From assembly GCA_018266915.1 (NCBI GenBank), contig JAFDZM010000071.1, positions 46,220-110,219 on the forward strand: DNA of 64,000 nt, given 5' to 3'. The notes below the pieces were generated by a model. That model was not told the DNA's origin, searched no databases, and saw nothing but the letters and a program-made list of their open reading frames with translations. Position numbers and translations under genes: made by a program. Of the stretch, positions 1-8,684 are shown in pieces (position 1 is the stretch's first letter; each line of letters begins with the position of its first letter). Source of the DNA: Bacteroidota bacterium (GTDB taxonomy: Bacteria > Bacteroidota > Bacteroidia > Sphingobacteriales > Sphingobacteriaceae).

Positions 1-623
1 GTGAGATCATCGGGGTAGTAAAAGACTTTAATTTTAAACCCGTACAGCAGGGCATCCAGCCATTAATATTACGATACACCAAACAAGGCGGCTTTGCTGT
101 AGTGCGCACCAGTCCTGCCAATATGCAGCAGGTAATCGCCAGTCTGAAAGGTGTTTTCCAAAGCGTTTACAAGGACTATCCGTTTTCATATGGCTTTGTC
201 GACCAGGACCTTTCCAAACTTTATATTGCCGAACAACGGATGGGCAAACTGTTCAATGTGTTTTCGGTGGTGTCTATCATTATTTCTTGTCTTGGCTTGT
301 TCGGACTGGCAACTTTTGCAACACAACGACGGATAAAAGAAATCGGTGTACGTCGTGTACTGGGGGCCAGCGCTGGGGGTATAGTAGGCATGCTGGCAAA
401 AGACTTTGTAAAACTGGTTTTTGCCGCCTTATTAGTAGCCTTCCCCTTAGCCTGGTGGATGATGAACAAGTGGCTGGATAACTATGTATACCGCATTCAT
501 ATCAGTTGGTGGATATTCGCTCTGGCGGGTGTGATGGCATTGGTAATTGCCTTCCTGACTATCAGCTATCAATCAGTAAAAGCAGCTTTAGCAAACCCAG
601 TAAAGAGCTTAAGAACCGAGTAG
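1..623 (+). CDS. ABC transporter permease, FtsX/MacB type (5' truncated)
   Basis: The reading frame is open from the first bases of the window, so the N-terminal part lies outside. The GTG at 102 is an internal valine codon: the upstream residues (IIGVVKDFNF...PLIL) are typical of the periplasmic MacB-core domain of Bacteroidota permeases. After it come the FtsX domain with a membrane helix around FNVFSVVSIIISCLGLFGLA, the conserved cytoplasmic loop RRIKEIGVRRVLGAS, and two more C-terminal helices, ending in NPVKSLRTE. Such inner-membrane proteins pair with a LolD/MacB-type ATPase and drive export or lipoprotein handling by mechanotransmission; the substrate cannot be told from this fragment. 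Its 3' end faces the lipoprotein gene at 677-1045. Confidence 0.93.
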   Translation, partial: EIIGVVKDFNFKPVQQGIQPLILRYTKQGGFAVVRTSPANMQQVIASLKGVFQSVYKDYPFSYGFVDQDLSKLYIAEQRMGKLFNVFSVVSIIISCLGLFGLATFATQRRIKEIGVRRVLGASAGGIVGMLAKDFVKLVFAALLVAFPLAWWMMNKWLDNYVYRIHISWWIFALAGVMALVIAFLTISYQSVKAALANPVKSLRTE

Positions 624-676
624 AGCAGTTTGCAGTTAGCAGCTTTCGACTGGACAACAATCAGCAAATCCGCAAG

Positions 677-1045
677 CTACCGTTTTATTTTTGCCGAATC
701 TGCTGAGGCTAGTTCGTTTGCTGCTTTCAGTTGAACGGATTTTAGGAAGGCAGTATCTTTTTTCATTCCTTCTTTAACTTCTGCTACCGTTTTTACCTGG
801 GTTGTTGGTGTGGCTATGGAGTTGTTGTATACAAAAATAGCAGCCATAGTATCCATGGTGCCTTTTTTTACGGAATCCAGAATATCCTTTACCCGCTGGA
901 CATTCTTAGAAGCATTTTTGTACTCGTCGCTTTGGAGTGCATTGCGCAAATAGTCGGCCCTTGATTTTGGCGCTTTGGATTTTTCTGCGTTTTGGTTGCA
1001 TGAAAATAGCAAGGGTATCAGCAAAAGATAAAGTGATCTTTTCAT
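677..1045 (-). CDS. Hypothetical lipoprotein, 122 aa
   Basis: The protein starts with a lipoprotein signal peptide: a positive MKR, a short hydrophobic stretch LYLLLIPLLF, then the lipobox cysteine in FSCNQ (about residue 16). The mature part is small, charged and helical, rich in Lys, Ala, Ser and Asp, with no catalytic motif I recognise. It should be exported and lipid-anchored. It lies downstream of the Nramp-type transporter on the same strand with a gap of about 110 bp, so co-transcription is possible but not shown. I do not recognise the family. Confidence 0.75.
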   Translation of the reverse strand: MKRSLYLLLIPLLFSCNQNAEKSKAPKSRADYLRNALQSDEYKNASKNVQRVKDILDSVKKGTMDTMAAIFVYNNSIATPTTQVKTVAEVKEGMKKDTAFLKSVQLKAANELASADSAKIKR

Positions 1046-1157
1046 CGGATTGGAGCTTATTCTCTAATTTACAATTATTTATAATTGAAAATTAAAGAGA
1101 AGTGCGGATAACCAAAACTTTTACTGTTGCTAACGCCAACTCAGAACTGCAAACTGA

Positions 1158-2468
1158 TCACTTTCCAATCGTAAAAAACATCGCCACTGCAGCAGCTCCC
1201 ATAGCTACAAAAGTGGTCCAGAGCAGGGAGGTGGATAATGCTCCACTTTTATGTTCACCCATAATTTTTTCGTTTTTAGCGACCCGAAGGATAAGATAGA
1301 GAAGAGGCACAGCAGCTACGCCATTCAGTACTGCAGCATAAACCAACGCTTTTACCGGGTCTATGCCGACAAAGTTGATGATAAGGCCGATGACTGTCGC
1401 TACCGTTATCACCCCATAAAAGCCGCGCGCCTGCTTAGGTTTGTAATTCAAACTGGCATTCCAGTTAAAGGCTTCGGAAACAGCGTAAGCAGCTGAACCG
1501 GATAATACGGGTACAGCAAGGAACCCTAAACCAATAATCCCTACAGAGAAAATAAGCTTTGCCCAAAAGCCAGAATTCGGGAACGAATGTACGAGTGGTT
1601 CCAGCGCTTTTGCTGCATCAGCAGCCGTTTTAACATCCTTGACACCACTTTGATGCAGTACTGTAGCGCCCACAAGCAAAATACACCAGGTGGTGATCTC
1701 GGATACGATCATCCCAATATTATTATCCAGCCTCATCCGGTGAATCATGTTTCCGGTGACCACGCGTTTACCACTATTATTGCCGTACCCATTCCTTTTT
1801 TCTTCCTGTTCTTCAACAACCTGTGATGCTTCCCAAAAGAACATGTAAGGCGAAATAGTGGTACCAAGAACCCCTGTTATTATAAACAGAAATCCAAAAT
1901 TGAACTCAATAGTAGGTACAATTGTAGACTTAAATACTGTTCCCCATGGTTGATGCACGATAAATGCAGTGATAGGATAGGCAAGTAATGCCAATGCAAG
2001 CCATTTAAGTATTTTGGAGTAGGTTTTATAATTGGTAAAAATTTCAAGTGCAAGGATGATAGCCGTAATAGCCAGTGTAAGTATCACGAAATGCACAGGT
2101 ATCAATAATCTTGCTGCTTCGGCCATAGCGCCAATATCTGCACCAATATTGATGGTGTTTGCTATTACTACAAGACCCACCACAAGATATAATACCGTTT
2201 TGCTGTAATTTTCCTTTACTACCGCAGCAATTCCTTTGCCGGTTACTAACCCGATCCTTGCGCAACTTTCCTGTACAGCCATCATAAAGGGCAGCATATA
2301 TAGTGCAGTCCATAATTGACCGTAACCAAACTGTGCGCCGGTTTGGGAATAAGTAGCAATGCCAGACGGGTCATCATCGGCGGCACCGGTGGTAAGGCCT
2401 GGCCCAAGCAGGGTTAAAAATCTTAAAAATCTGTTTTTTCTGAGTTTAGTAAAGGTTTTTGGCTGCAT
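1158..2468 (-). CDS. Nramp-related divalent metal transporter
   Basis: This is a polytopic inner-membrane protein of 436 aa with about 11 helices, in the SLC11/Nramp fold (COG1914). The helix-1 signature that is DPGN in classical Mn/Fe transporters reads DDDPSG here (residues 31-36). The helix-6 motif that is normally MPH reads ISPYMFFWEASQ (about 205-216). The metal-binding Asp is kept, but the Asn and the soft-metal ligand Met are replaced. Proteins lacking this Met include the Nramp-related magnesium transporters, so Mg or another hard cation is a possible substrate instead of Mn/Fe. ATG at 2468 is followed by a basic cytoplasmic N-terminus, as usual. It stands alone, divergent from the sulfotransferase gene. 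Confidence 0.9.
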   Translation of the reverse strand: MQPKTFTKLRKNRFLRFLTLLGPGLTTGAADDDPSGIATYSQTGAQFGYGQLWTALYMLPFMMAVQESCARIGLVTGKGIAAVVKENYSKTVLYLVVGLVVIANTINIGADIGAMAEAARLLIPVHFVILTLAITAIILALEIFTNYKTYSKILKWLALALLAYPITAFIVHQPWGTVFKSTIVPTIEFNFGFLFIITGVLGTTISPYMFFWEASQVVEEQEEKRNGYGNNSGKRVVTGNMIHRMRLDNNIGMIVSEITTWCILLVGATVLHQSGVKDVKTAADAAKALEPLVHSFPNSGFWAKLIFSVGIIGLGFLAVPVLSGSAAYAVSEAFNWNASLNYKPKQARGFYGVITVATVIGLIINFVGIDPVKALVYAAVLNGVAAVPLLYLILRVAKNEKIMGEHKSGALSTSLLWTTFVAMGAAAVAMFFTIGK

Positions 2469-2579
2469 ATGTATATTTAACGGATTAAGGTTAATTGTAT
2501 TAAGACTTTAGTATCACTATAAAAATACGATTGTTTTTCGCTTCGGCAGGTAATATTATGTTATTCTACAGGCAACCCG

Positions 2580-2587
2580 TAGCTTTG
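2580..2587 (+). promoter_or_regulatory. Candidate -7 promoter box (TAGCTTTG)
   Basis: The octamer TAGCTTTG fits the Bacteroidota -7 consensus TAnnTTTG and lies 29 bp before the ATG of the sulfotransferase gene. No clear TTTG -33 box is seen at the usual spacing, so the call rests on the -7 box alone. Confidence 0.4.
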
Positions 2588-2616
2588 TTTTAAGGTAATG
2601 ATAAAGAGCATCACGC

Positions 2617-3738
2617 ATGTCATCTCAAATCATAGAAGCTGAGCAAAAGCTGGCCGACCTGTTACCTGAAAAAAGGCTTGAGGGTAGTCCGACTGCTGCT
2701 TTAATAGCCGCTGCAAAATTGTGGTCGGAGACAGTTTGGGAATACGCATTATCTGTTGGGCCAATGCCTTTAACCAACGATCAGTTGATACAAGGTAAGT
2801 TACTGGCGAAAAATCCAATATACATTTGCGGGGTGCATCGCAGCGGAACCACGCTGGTGAAAGACATATTGGAAGGACATCCTGACCTGGTTGTACTACC
2901 GTCTGAAGGCACGTGGTATACCAACCTGGAATACAAGCTGAGTTTGTTGCCAAAAGATGCATGGATCGTTTTTTTAGCAAAGGAATGGCTGCGCCGATTG
3001 GCAAATCCCATCAATCAGCCTCCTTATTGGTTAGCCGGACGAAGTGCTGTTGACAGTTCACCTTATGTTGATTTTGCCCGGTACCTGATGGCCTGGTGGG
3101 GGCATGTTAAAAGAGATAATGACCAGTGGCCGCATATTGCTCTGGTGCTTGCATGGGCCTCATGCACTAACAAGCTGAGCGCGAGGTATTGGGTAGATAA
3201 GACCCCGGTAAACGAGCGCTACCTTGCACGGATAAGGGACTCTGTGCCTCATGCTAAAATTATTCATGTTGTCCGTCATCCTTTAGCTACCCTTACCTCG
3301 CGTAAAAAAATGGAGCCTTCGGTAAGCTTCAGGCATGCTCTTGCCGATCTTAAAGTTTCTTTTAGCGTTGCTGCAAAACAGTCCGCTTTAAATTACTCGC
3401 ATTATATGCAGGTGCACTATGAGGAACTTTGTGAAGAACCTGAGCTGATTACTACGGAGATTGCATCCTTCCTTGGTATTCCAATGTCGGCTGCATTAAA
3501 TCAGCCTACCGTAGCCGGGATACCTGTACAGGCTAATAGCTCCTTTATTAAAGAGCCTGTAGCCGGTGAGGTCATCAAAACGACAGAACATCAGCAGCAG
3601 GATTTATTAAGCGTAGCTGAGAAAGATTTAATAGCTGCTTATATCGGCAGCTTATCGGCTAAATTAAAATACCCTTTGCACCGGGTCGGCTTTATTCGTG
3701 GATTGTATTTAAGGATTCGATACAGGTTATTGCGCTAA
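2617..3738 (+). CDS. Sulfotransferase family protein
   Basis: This 373-aa cytosolic protein carries both PAPS-binding signatures of sulfotransferases. The 5'-phosphosulfate loop CGVHRSGTTL is at 71-80 and the 3'-phosphate loop VVRHPLATLTSRK at 218-230. It should transfer sulfate from PAPS to a hydroxyl or amine acceptor, which cannot be identified from sequence. No signal peptide or membrane helix is seen. It is monocistronic and ends 3 bp from the convergent esterase gene. Its neighbour encodes a carbohydrate esterase, but nothing ties the two functionally. Confidence 0.88.
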   Translation: MSSQIIEAEQKLADLLPEKRLEGSPTAALIAAAKLWSETVWEYALSVGPMPLTNDQLIQGKLLAKNPIYICGVHRSGTTLVKDILEGHPDLVVLPSEGTWYTNLEYKLSLLPKDAWIVFLAKEWLRRLANPINQPPYWLAGRSAVDSSPYVDFARYLMAWWGHVKRDNDQWPHIALVLAWASCTNKLSARYWVDKTPVNERYLARIRDSVPHAKIIHVVRHPLATLTSRKKMEPSVSFRHALADLKVSFSVAAKQSALNYSHYMQVHYEELCEEPELITTEIASFLGIPMSAALNQPTVAGIPVQANSSFIKEPVAGEVIKTTEHQQQDLLSVAEKDLIAAYIGSLSAKLKYPLHRVGFIRGLYLRIRYRLLR

Positions 3739-3741
3739 TAC

Positions 3742-5703
3742 TTATTCAAATTTCTTATTGTCAGTCAACCCTTTCCAGTTATCCGACCGGAATGCAGCAA
3801 CCGGAAATCCTTCTTTGCTGAACAGGTTGGCATCGATAGGAGAATCGGTCCATGCATAGCGTACGGCAACCGGTTGCTTTACCTGGTCGCACCATACTTT
3901 TACTTTGTTACCATCAACAACCGTGGCCTGTGCATAATAAAACTTATGATCGGCACCTGCCAATTCAAAGCCTTTAACATAGCCGTATTTATCTTTTGCG
4001 ATCAGTCCATCGCCGGCATAGTTGAATTTGACCTCAGCATAACCATCCTTAAAATCAGCTGAGTTGTATTGCGGACTTTCATAAAAACCCGTTTTACCAT
4101 AAGTAAGCGTTAACGCTTTTGCTGCCAATCTAAAACCAACATCGGCCTTGTCTTTCGGGTGCACATCATATGGATTGCCTATATCGGTGGTAATAGCCAT
4201 ACCTGTTTTCGGCAGTTTCAGGGTCATGGTTTGTGCTTCGCGTAATTCTGCCCATTCGCTCCCTTTATCGCTTCCCTGGAAACCACCAAAGGAGGATAAC
4301 TGCACAAAATAGAATGGAAATTCGCGCTTCCACTCATCGCGCCAGTTGGTGATCATCAGCGGGAACGAAGTACGATATTGAAAGGCCCTGCCCACGTTAG
4401 CCTCGCCCTGGTACCACAAAGCGCCCGCCATAGCATAAGGAATAAGTGGATGGATCATGGCATTATACAACACATATCCCGTATTATTTGGTAGATAATT
4501 GAAATGGTAAGGCTTATTCAGATTGGGCATGTTGTGCCAGTTATTGTCGGCAAGATTTACCGAGGTATCCGGGAAACTGACATACAGATCATTACCCTGT
4601 CCCATCAACCCCACGCCAAACCACGAAGGATTTTTTTGTTCCGATTTAAGGTTAATGAGCAGCACATTATCGCCTCCTTTCCATGTCCCGGCAGGAAGAT
4701 CAAGCTGAAAATTGGCTGGGAGTGGACCATTATTAATCAGCTTGCCATTAATATAAATACTCATATCGGCATCCGACTGGCCTAAACGCAAAATTGATTT
4801 ACGGTTGGCGTATATATCTTCCAATTTAATGGTACGCTCCATAAACCCTTCGCCGCGATAAGAATAAAGTTTGTTTTGCCATTCCCATGAGCCGGGAGCA
4901 TAACCTTTTGGCCATGCATCGAAGAATGTTGCAGGCTCAGCAGCCAGTCGTTCAGCAGTTAAATTAGCAATATCGGGTTTGTAATAAGCATCCCGTAATT
5001 GTTTATCGAGTCTTTTATTTAAGCCGTCCCAGTCAGTTGGCAGACTCTTTGTTGCACCTGCCAATTCCGGGGAATTTAGCATAGCATCTTTACTTATCCA
5101 GCTTTCAACCTGGGTGCCGCCCCAACTGCTGTTTACCAATCCTACAGCTACATGCAATTCCTGTGAAATCTTTTTGGCGAAAAAGTAGCCAACAGCAGTA
5201 AAATCGCCAATGGTGTTGGTATCTGCTTTCATCCATTGTCCACCGGAAATATCCTTTTCAGGGTCAAGACTCATTTTATTAGGTACCTTAAAATGACGGA
5301 TGTTCATTTGAGCGGCGGTCTTCAATTCAGAACGATAGCCAAGCGCATTTCTCAAGGCAAATTCCATGTTAGATTGGCCTGAGCAAAGCCATACTTCGCC
5401 GATCATAATATCGCTGTATGTTATTTTTGATTTGCCGGAAGTAACCGTCATTACATAAGGTCCTCCGGCTTCCATTGGTTTAAAGGCGACCTTCCAGTTT
5501 CCCTGTGCATCGGTTTTTGTGCTTACTTTCTTTCCGTTCAGGCTCACATTCACTTTTGAGTCCTTGTCAGACCAGCCCCAAACAGGTATATCCTGGTTGC
5601 GCTGCAAAACCATATGGTCGCCAAAAATATGGGCTGTGCTTAACTGGGCCTGGCTTTGTAAAAAGAAAAAAGAGAGGATTAAAGCAATACAAAAAGTTCT
5701 CAT
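3742..5703 (-). CDS. Secreted sialate O-acetylesterase-like carbohydrate esterase
   Basis: This 653-aa protein has a Sec signal peptide (residues 1-20, cut after QSQAQ). An N-terminal beta-sandwich region is followed by the SGNH/GDS esterase fold of the SASA family (formerly DUF303). The nucleophile is S111 in GQSNM, the block-III motif appears as WYQGEANV in the middle-late part, and the C-terminal Asp-x-x-His box is DVHP. A beta-sandwich insert (region around SRGEGF to YVSFPDT) interrupts the catalytic domain, as in many family members. It should remove acetyl groups from sialic acid or other acetylated glycans in the periplasm. Family members vary in substrate, so the sialate assignment is only by homology. 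Confidence 0.9.
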   Translation of the reverse strand: MRTFCIALILSFFFLQSQAQLSTAHIFGDHMVLQRNQDIPVWGWSDKDSKVNVSLNGKKVSTKTDAQGNWKVAFKPMEAGGPYVMTVTSGKSKITYSDIMIGEVWLCSGQSNMEFALRNALGYRSELKTAAQMNIRHFKVPNKMSLDPEKDISGGQWMKADTNTIGDFTAVGYFFAKKISQELHVAVGLVNSSWGGTQVESWISKDAMLNSPELAGATKSLPTDWDGLNKRLDKQLRDAYYKPDIANLTAERLAAEPATFFDAWPKGYAPGSWEWQNKLYSYRGEGFMERTIKLEDIYANRKSILRLGQSDADMSIYINGKLINNGPLPANFQLDLPAGTWKGGDNVLLINLKSEQKNPSWFGVGLMGQGNDLYVSFPDTSVNLADNNWHNMPNLNKPYHFNYLPNNTGYVLYNAMIHPLIPYAMAGALWYQGEANVGRAFQYRTSFPLMITNWRDEWKREFPFYFVQLSSFGGFQGSDKGSEWAELREAQTMTLKLPKTGMAITTDIGNPYDVHPKDKADVGFRLAAKALTLTYGKTGFYESPQYNSADFKDGYAEVKFNYAGDGLIAKDKYGYVKGFELAGADHKFYYAQATVVDGNKVKVWCDQVKQPVAVRYAWTDSPIDANLFSKEGFPVAAFRSDNWKGLTDNKKFE

Positions 5704-5792
5704 ACAGATTTATTGGATAACGATGCCAATATAGTACGGATTGCTCTAAATGTAAAACGGTATGACATTTTTGAACAAGTATGTTACATGAA

Positions 5793-5865
5793 GCCTCACC
5801 CCGGCCCTCTCCAAGGGAGAGGGAGTTAAAAAAGTCCTCTCCCTTGGAGAGGATTTAGGTGAGGC
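5793..5865. repeat. Long inverted repeat (ctctccaagggagagg type)
   Basis: Two arms (5793-5823 and 5836-5865) form a long imperfect hairpin around an A-rich loop. Each arm also holds its own small palindrome (CTCTCCAAGGGAGAG and CTCTCCCTTGGAGAG). Elements of this look recur between genes in many Bacteroidota. The right arm runs 11 bp into the sigma-factor gene and supplies its last codons and stop. The hairpin could also end transcription from the right. Confidence 0.75.
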
Positions 5866-7084
5866 TATCTATTTTTTTCTGAATAGCCTGCTTATCAGTT
5901 TGGGTTCGGGCAAGAGCCAATGCATTTTGAAAATGCTCACGTGCAATATGGTTATCAATACTGGTATAAAGCTCACCCAGCAAAGCATAATAGAAATGAT
6001 TATTGATAAGTTTTAATTTTTCAGCCTCAATTATGGCTGCTTCTTTTCCTATAGTTTTTGAAAGTGCGTAGGTGCGGTTTAATGCGGCAACGGGTGAGTA
6101 TTCTATCTGTAGTAATTGGTTATAAAGCTGTAATATGCTTTCCCATTTCTCTTGTGTATCGGCCTTTTGAGTTCCCCAGTAAGCGATAGCTGCCTGGATA
6201 TGGTATTTAGATAAGGTATTACCTGTAGTGGCGCAATTAAGAAAATAAGCCCCTTTGCTGATTAGTTCTGGATCCCAAAGGTTGGTGTCCTGATCATCAT
6301 ATAGTACCAATTCACCGTTTTGATCGATCCGCGCATCAAACCGTGACGCCTGGAAGCACATCAATGCCAACAGTGCATTTACTTCAGGTTTGCCGGTTAA
6401 TTTGTTTTCAACCAGCATAGTACACAAGCGCATAGCTTCATCGCACAAATCTTTACGTATGATGGTATCCTGGCTACTGGAATAATAACCTTCATTAAAT
6501 AGCAAGTATAAAGTAGTAAGCACTGTTGCAAGCCGCTCGTCTATTTCGGATGCTCCCGGGAATTCGATTTTGGAATTTTCTTCCCTCAATTTTTCTTTTG
6601 CGCGGAACAGGCGTTTGTTGATCGTTTCTTTGTTGGATAGAAAGGCATCTGCAATTTCCCCGATACCAAACCCGCAAAGGATACGGAGCGATAAACCAAT
6701 CTGCGCCTCGGGCGGGATTGAGGGCTGACAAATGGCAAACATCATCTGCAATTGGCTGTCATTTATGTTTTGAGGCGACAGGTCGACCTCAGTTTCATCA
6801 GCTTCATCAGATGACCTTTTTAGCTCATCACTAACTTTACTTTCAAATACAAGGTTTCGTTGTAAATGATTTTTGGCTTTGTTTTTCGCAACAAAGTACA
6901 GCCATGCCACCGGGTTTTGAGGAATACCATTATAAGGCCAGGTTTGTGAAGCAGCCAGAAAAGTGTCAGCTGCAATGTCTTCAGCAGTCTCTATTTGGTC
7001 GAAACCAAAGCGCTTACACAGAACGGAGACGATCTTCCTGTACTCCGTTCTGAATAAGTGCGGTATCAATTCCTGCTGTTTCAT
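5855..7084 (-). CDS. ECF RNA polymerase sigma factor with C-terminal TPR-like domain (ECF42 type)
   Basis: This 409-aa protein has sigma region 2 in the first ~75 residues (IETAEDIAADTFLAA), region 4 around 130-180 (GEIADAFLSNKETINKRLFRAKEKL), and a long C-terminal extension of DUF6596/TPR-like helices, as in COG4941. ECF42 sigma factors have this C-terminal domain in place of a separate anti-sigma factor and are encoded beside DGPF-domain proteins, exactly as here: the DGPF gene is 11 bp upstream. The target genes are unknown; in known cases the DGPF gene itself is a target. The stop codon lies inside an inverted-repeat element, so the last residues may be acquired. Confidence 0.92.
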   Translation of the reverse strand: MKQQELIPHLFRTEYRKIVSVLCKRFGFDQIETAEDIAADTFLAASQTWPYNGIPQNPVAWLYFVAKNKAKNHLQRNLVFESKVSDELKRSSDEADETEVDLSPQNINDSQLQMMFAICQPSIPPEAQIGLSLRILCGFGIGEIADAFLSNKETINKRLFRAKEKLREENSKIEFPGASEIDERLATVLTTLYLLFNEGYYSSSQDTIIRKDLCDEAMRLCTMLVENKLTGKPEVNALLALMCFQASRFDARIDQNGELVLYDDQDTNLWDPELISKGAYFLNCATTGNTLSKYHIQAAIAYWGTQKADTQEKWESILQLYNQLLQIEYSPVAALNRTYALSKTIGKEAAIIEAEKLKLINNHFYYALLGELYTSIDNHIAREHFQNALALARTQTDKQAIQKKIDSLT

Positions 7085-7095
7085 GGCAAAAGCGA

Positions 7096-7449
7096 TTAGT
7101 GCCTGCCTTCGTTTTTATGTATCCGGCGTACTTCCATGGTATTACCTTCGCCTTGCAGTACAGGGCAGCCCTTGGCAAATTCTGCAGCTTCCTCGGCTGA
7201 TTCAGCTCTTACGGTAATGAAACCGCCGATGGTTTCTTTTATCTCGCCGAAAGGGCCGTCTGTTACCATTTTGTTGTGATGAACCACTTTAGCATCGGCA
7301 AACAATAAACCTGTACCGCCAACAAATTTGTTCTGCGCAGCAATACCGCCAATCCAGTCCATAGTTTGTTTCATCCAGATCTGCATTTGTTCAGGAGAAG
7401 CTATTTTGCTGCCATCCTCATGTCTCATAATTAATGCGTACTCGTCCAT
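7096..7449 (-). CDS. YCII-related DGPF-domain protein
   Basis: This 117-aa protein starts MDEYALIMR and contains the hallmark VTDGPFGEIKE near residue 60, followed by GGFITVRAES. This is the YCII-related/DGPF fold, a dimeric alpha-beta barrel. The family is genetically tied to ECF42 sigma factors, and the sigma gene follows after 11 bp, so the two probably form an operon. Its biochemical role is not known; proposals range from small-ligand binding to a role in the sigma circuit. Confidence 0.9.
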   Translation of the reverse strand: MDEYALIMRHEDGSKIASPEQMQIWMKQTMDWIGGIAAQNKFVGGTGLLFADAKVVHHNKMVTDGPFGEIKETIGGFITVRAESAEEAAEFAKGCPVLQGEGNTMEVRRIHKNEGRH

Positions 7450-7568
7450 TTTTTTAAAATTAAAGGGTTAATGAATATATGAATTATACATCCATAACAA
7501 GTCATGTTTTGCAAATTGGACAAGGTGGAAAAATTTTTGGAATAAGGCTTATTTTCAAATTAACCGCT

Positions 7569-7784
7569 TTACCATTTATCTACTTCTGCTTTTAAATCAT
7601 TCGCAGAAATGTATTCTCCGGCTTCAATTTCAGCATTGCCTTTTTCAAGATCTTTATGGTATTGATTAATGGTTTGTGGTTTTTCTACTTTCTGAAAATC
7701 GATCTGCATTAATTTTAGCGAATTAATTAGCCACTGCTGTTTAGAAAGGTCTTTAATTTTATCAAGATCAATAATAATTTTCAT
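7569..7784 (-). CDS. Small antitoxin-like protein, 71 aa
   Basis: The protein is short and charged. Its C-terminal part (EKGNAEIEAGEYISANDLKAEVDKW) resembles the tail of small type II antitoxins, which wraps the toxin. No toxin gene follows: the 119 bp before the DGPF gene contain no open frame of RelE/ParE size, and the preceding gene is a deacetylase. It may be an orphan antitoxin, a remnant, or an unrelated small protein. ATG at 7784 is 24 bp downstream of the deacetylase stop on the same strand. Confidence 0.6.
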   Translation of the reverse strand: MKIIIDLDKIKDLSKQQWLINSLKLMQIDFQKVEKPQTINQYHKDLEKGNAEIEAGEYISANDLKAEVDKW

Positions 7785-7808
7785 GATACTAAGTCGGAAT
7801 TTTAAACC

Positions 7809-8591
7809 TTATTTCGGCTTATTCGCCATTGCATAATCCATCGCCTGCTGAAAAGTGGTTATCCAAATGTCTTTCTGATTTGCTTTCAAATAAGTCAGCA
7901 ATTCGCGGTGAGCCTGTGCAGAAGTTGTGATATAATCCCCACCTACACCATGAAACATAATAACACCCATGCCGCCGCTTTCTTCTACTTTTTTTACAAA
8001 AGCGATGAGTTTATCAGCACTTGTACCCTCCTCCAATCCATAGGAGGGAACCAGTAATGGATCAAGGTGCTTAAAATCTGTAATCACCGCGTCAGCGTCA
8101 CCGCCGATACGTGCGTATTTTATAATGCCATGTTTACGCAGCGAATCTACATAGTCTTTACCTCCAACATGCGTTTCGGTACACGGATAAGCGTAGGTAC
8201 GGGGCCCTTTCCCGTCAACAGCAAATAAAAGACTATTCATCACTTCGATTTCATGGAGTATCCGGTAAACAGTGTAATGATCTGACGCAGTCGGGTTGTC
8301 TTCGGTACTCAGGCAGGGGTGGAATACGGTATGATTAGCTAATTCATGTCCTTTTTTACTGGCTTTTCGCCATTGAGGGATGGTCTGGCTGTTTATATCC
8401 CCGGTAAGGAAAAAGGTGCCTTTTAAGTGAGCAGAATCCAGTTGCGGTATAGCAACATTCAATTGCGAGTGAAGTGCATCATCATAGGTAAGCACAATTA
8501 CGGCTTTTTTGTGATCGGGCCAGGTGATCTTGTCCTGCGCATGCGCGGCAAAATAGCTTAATGCAAGGAGCATCAGGGTCAGTTTTTTCAT
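7809..8591 (-). CDS. Secreted polysaccharide deacetylase (NodB domain, CE4)
   Basis: The 260-aa protein has a signal peptide (MKKLTLMLLALSYFAAHAQ, residues 1-19). The NodB fold follows: motif 1 is TYDDAL (35-40, catalytic base and metal Asp 37/38) and motif 2 is NHTVFH with metal ligands H87 and H91. A later MFHGVGG resembles the C-terminal His motif. It should be a metal-dependent periplasmic deacetylase removing N- or O-acetyl groups from a polysaccharide. The substrate cannot be assigned. It is close to the NodB minimum length, so no extra binding module is present. Confidence 0.9.
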   Translation of the reverse strand: MKKLTLMLLALSYFAAHAQDKITWPDHKKAVIVLTYDDALHSQLNVAIPQLDSAHLKGTFFLTGDINSQTIPQWRKASKKGHELANHTVFHPCLSTEDNPTASDHYTVYRILHEIEVMNSLLFAVDGKGPRTYAYPCTETHVGGKDYVDSLRKHGIIKYARIGGDADAVITDFKHLDPLLVPSYGLEEGTSADKLIAFVKKVEESGGMGVIMFHGVGGDYITTSAQAHRELLTYLKANQKDIWITTFQQAMDYAMANKPK

Positions 8592-8684
8592 GAGATGAAA
8601 TATAATTGGCAGCTAAATCTAAAAAAGAAAATTTATAAACTACCATCCGACCCTTGTGGAATGTGGGGGAGAACCTTTCGAAAA

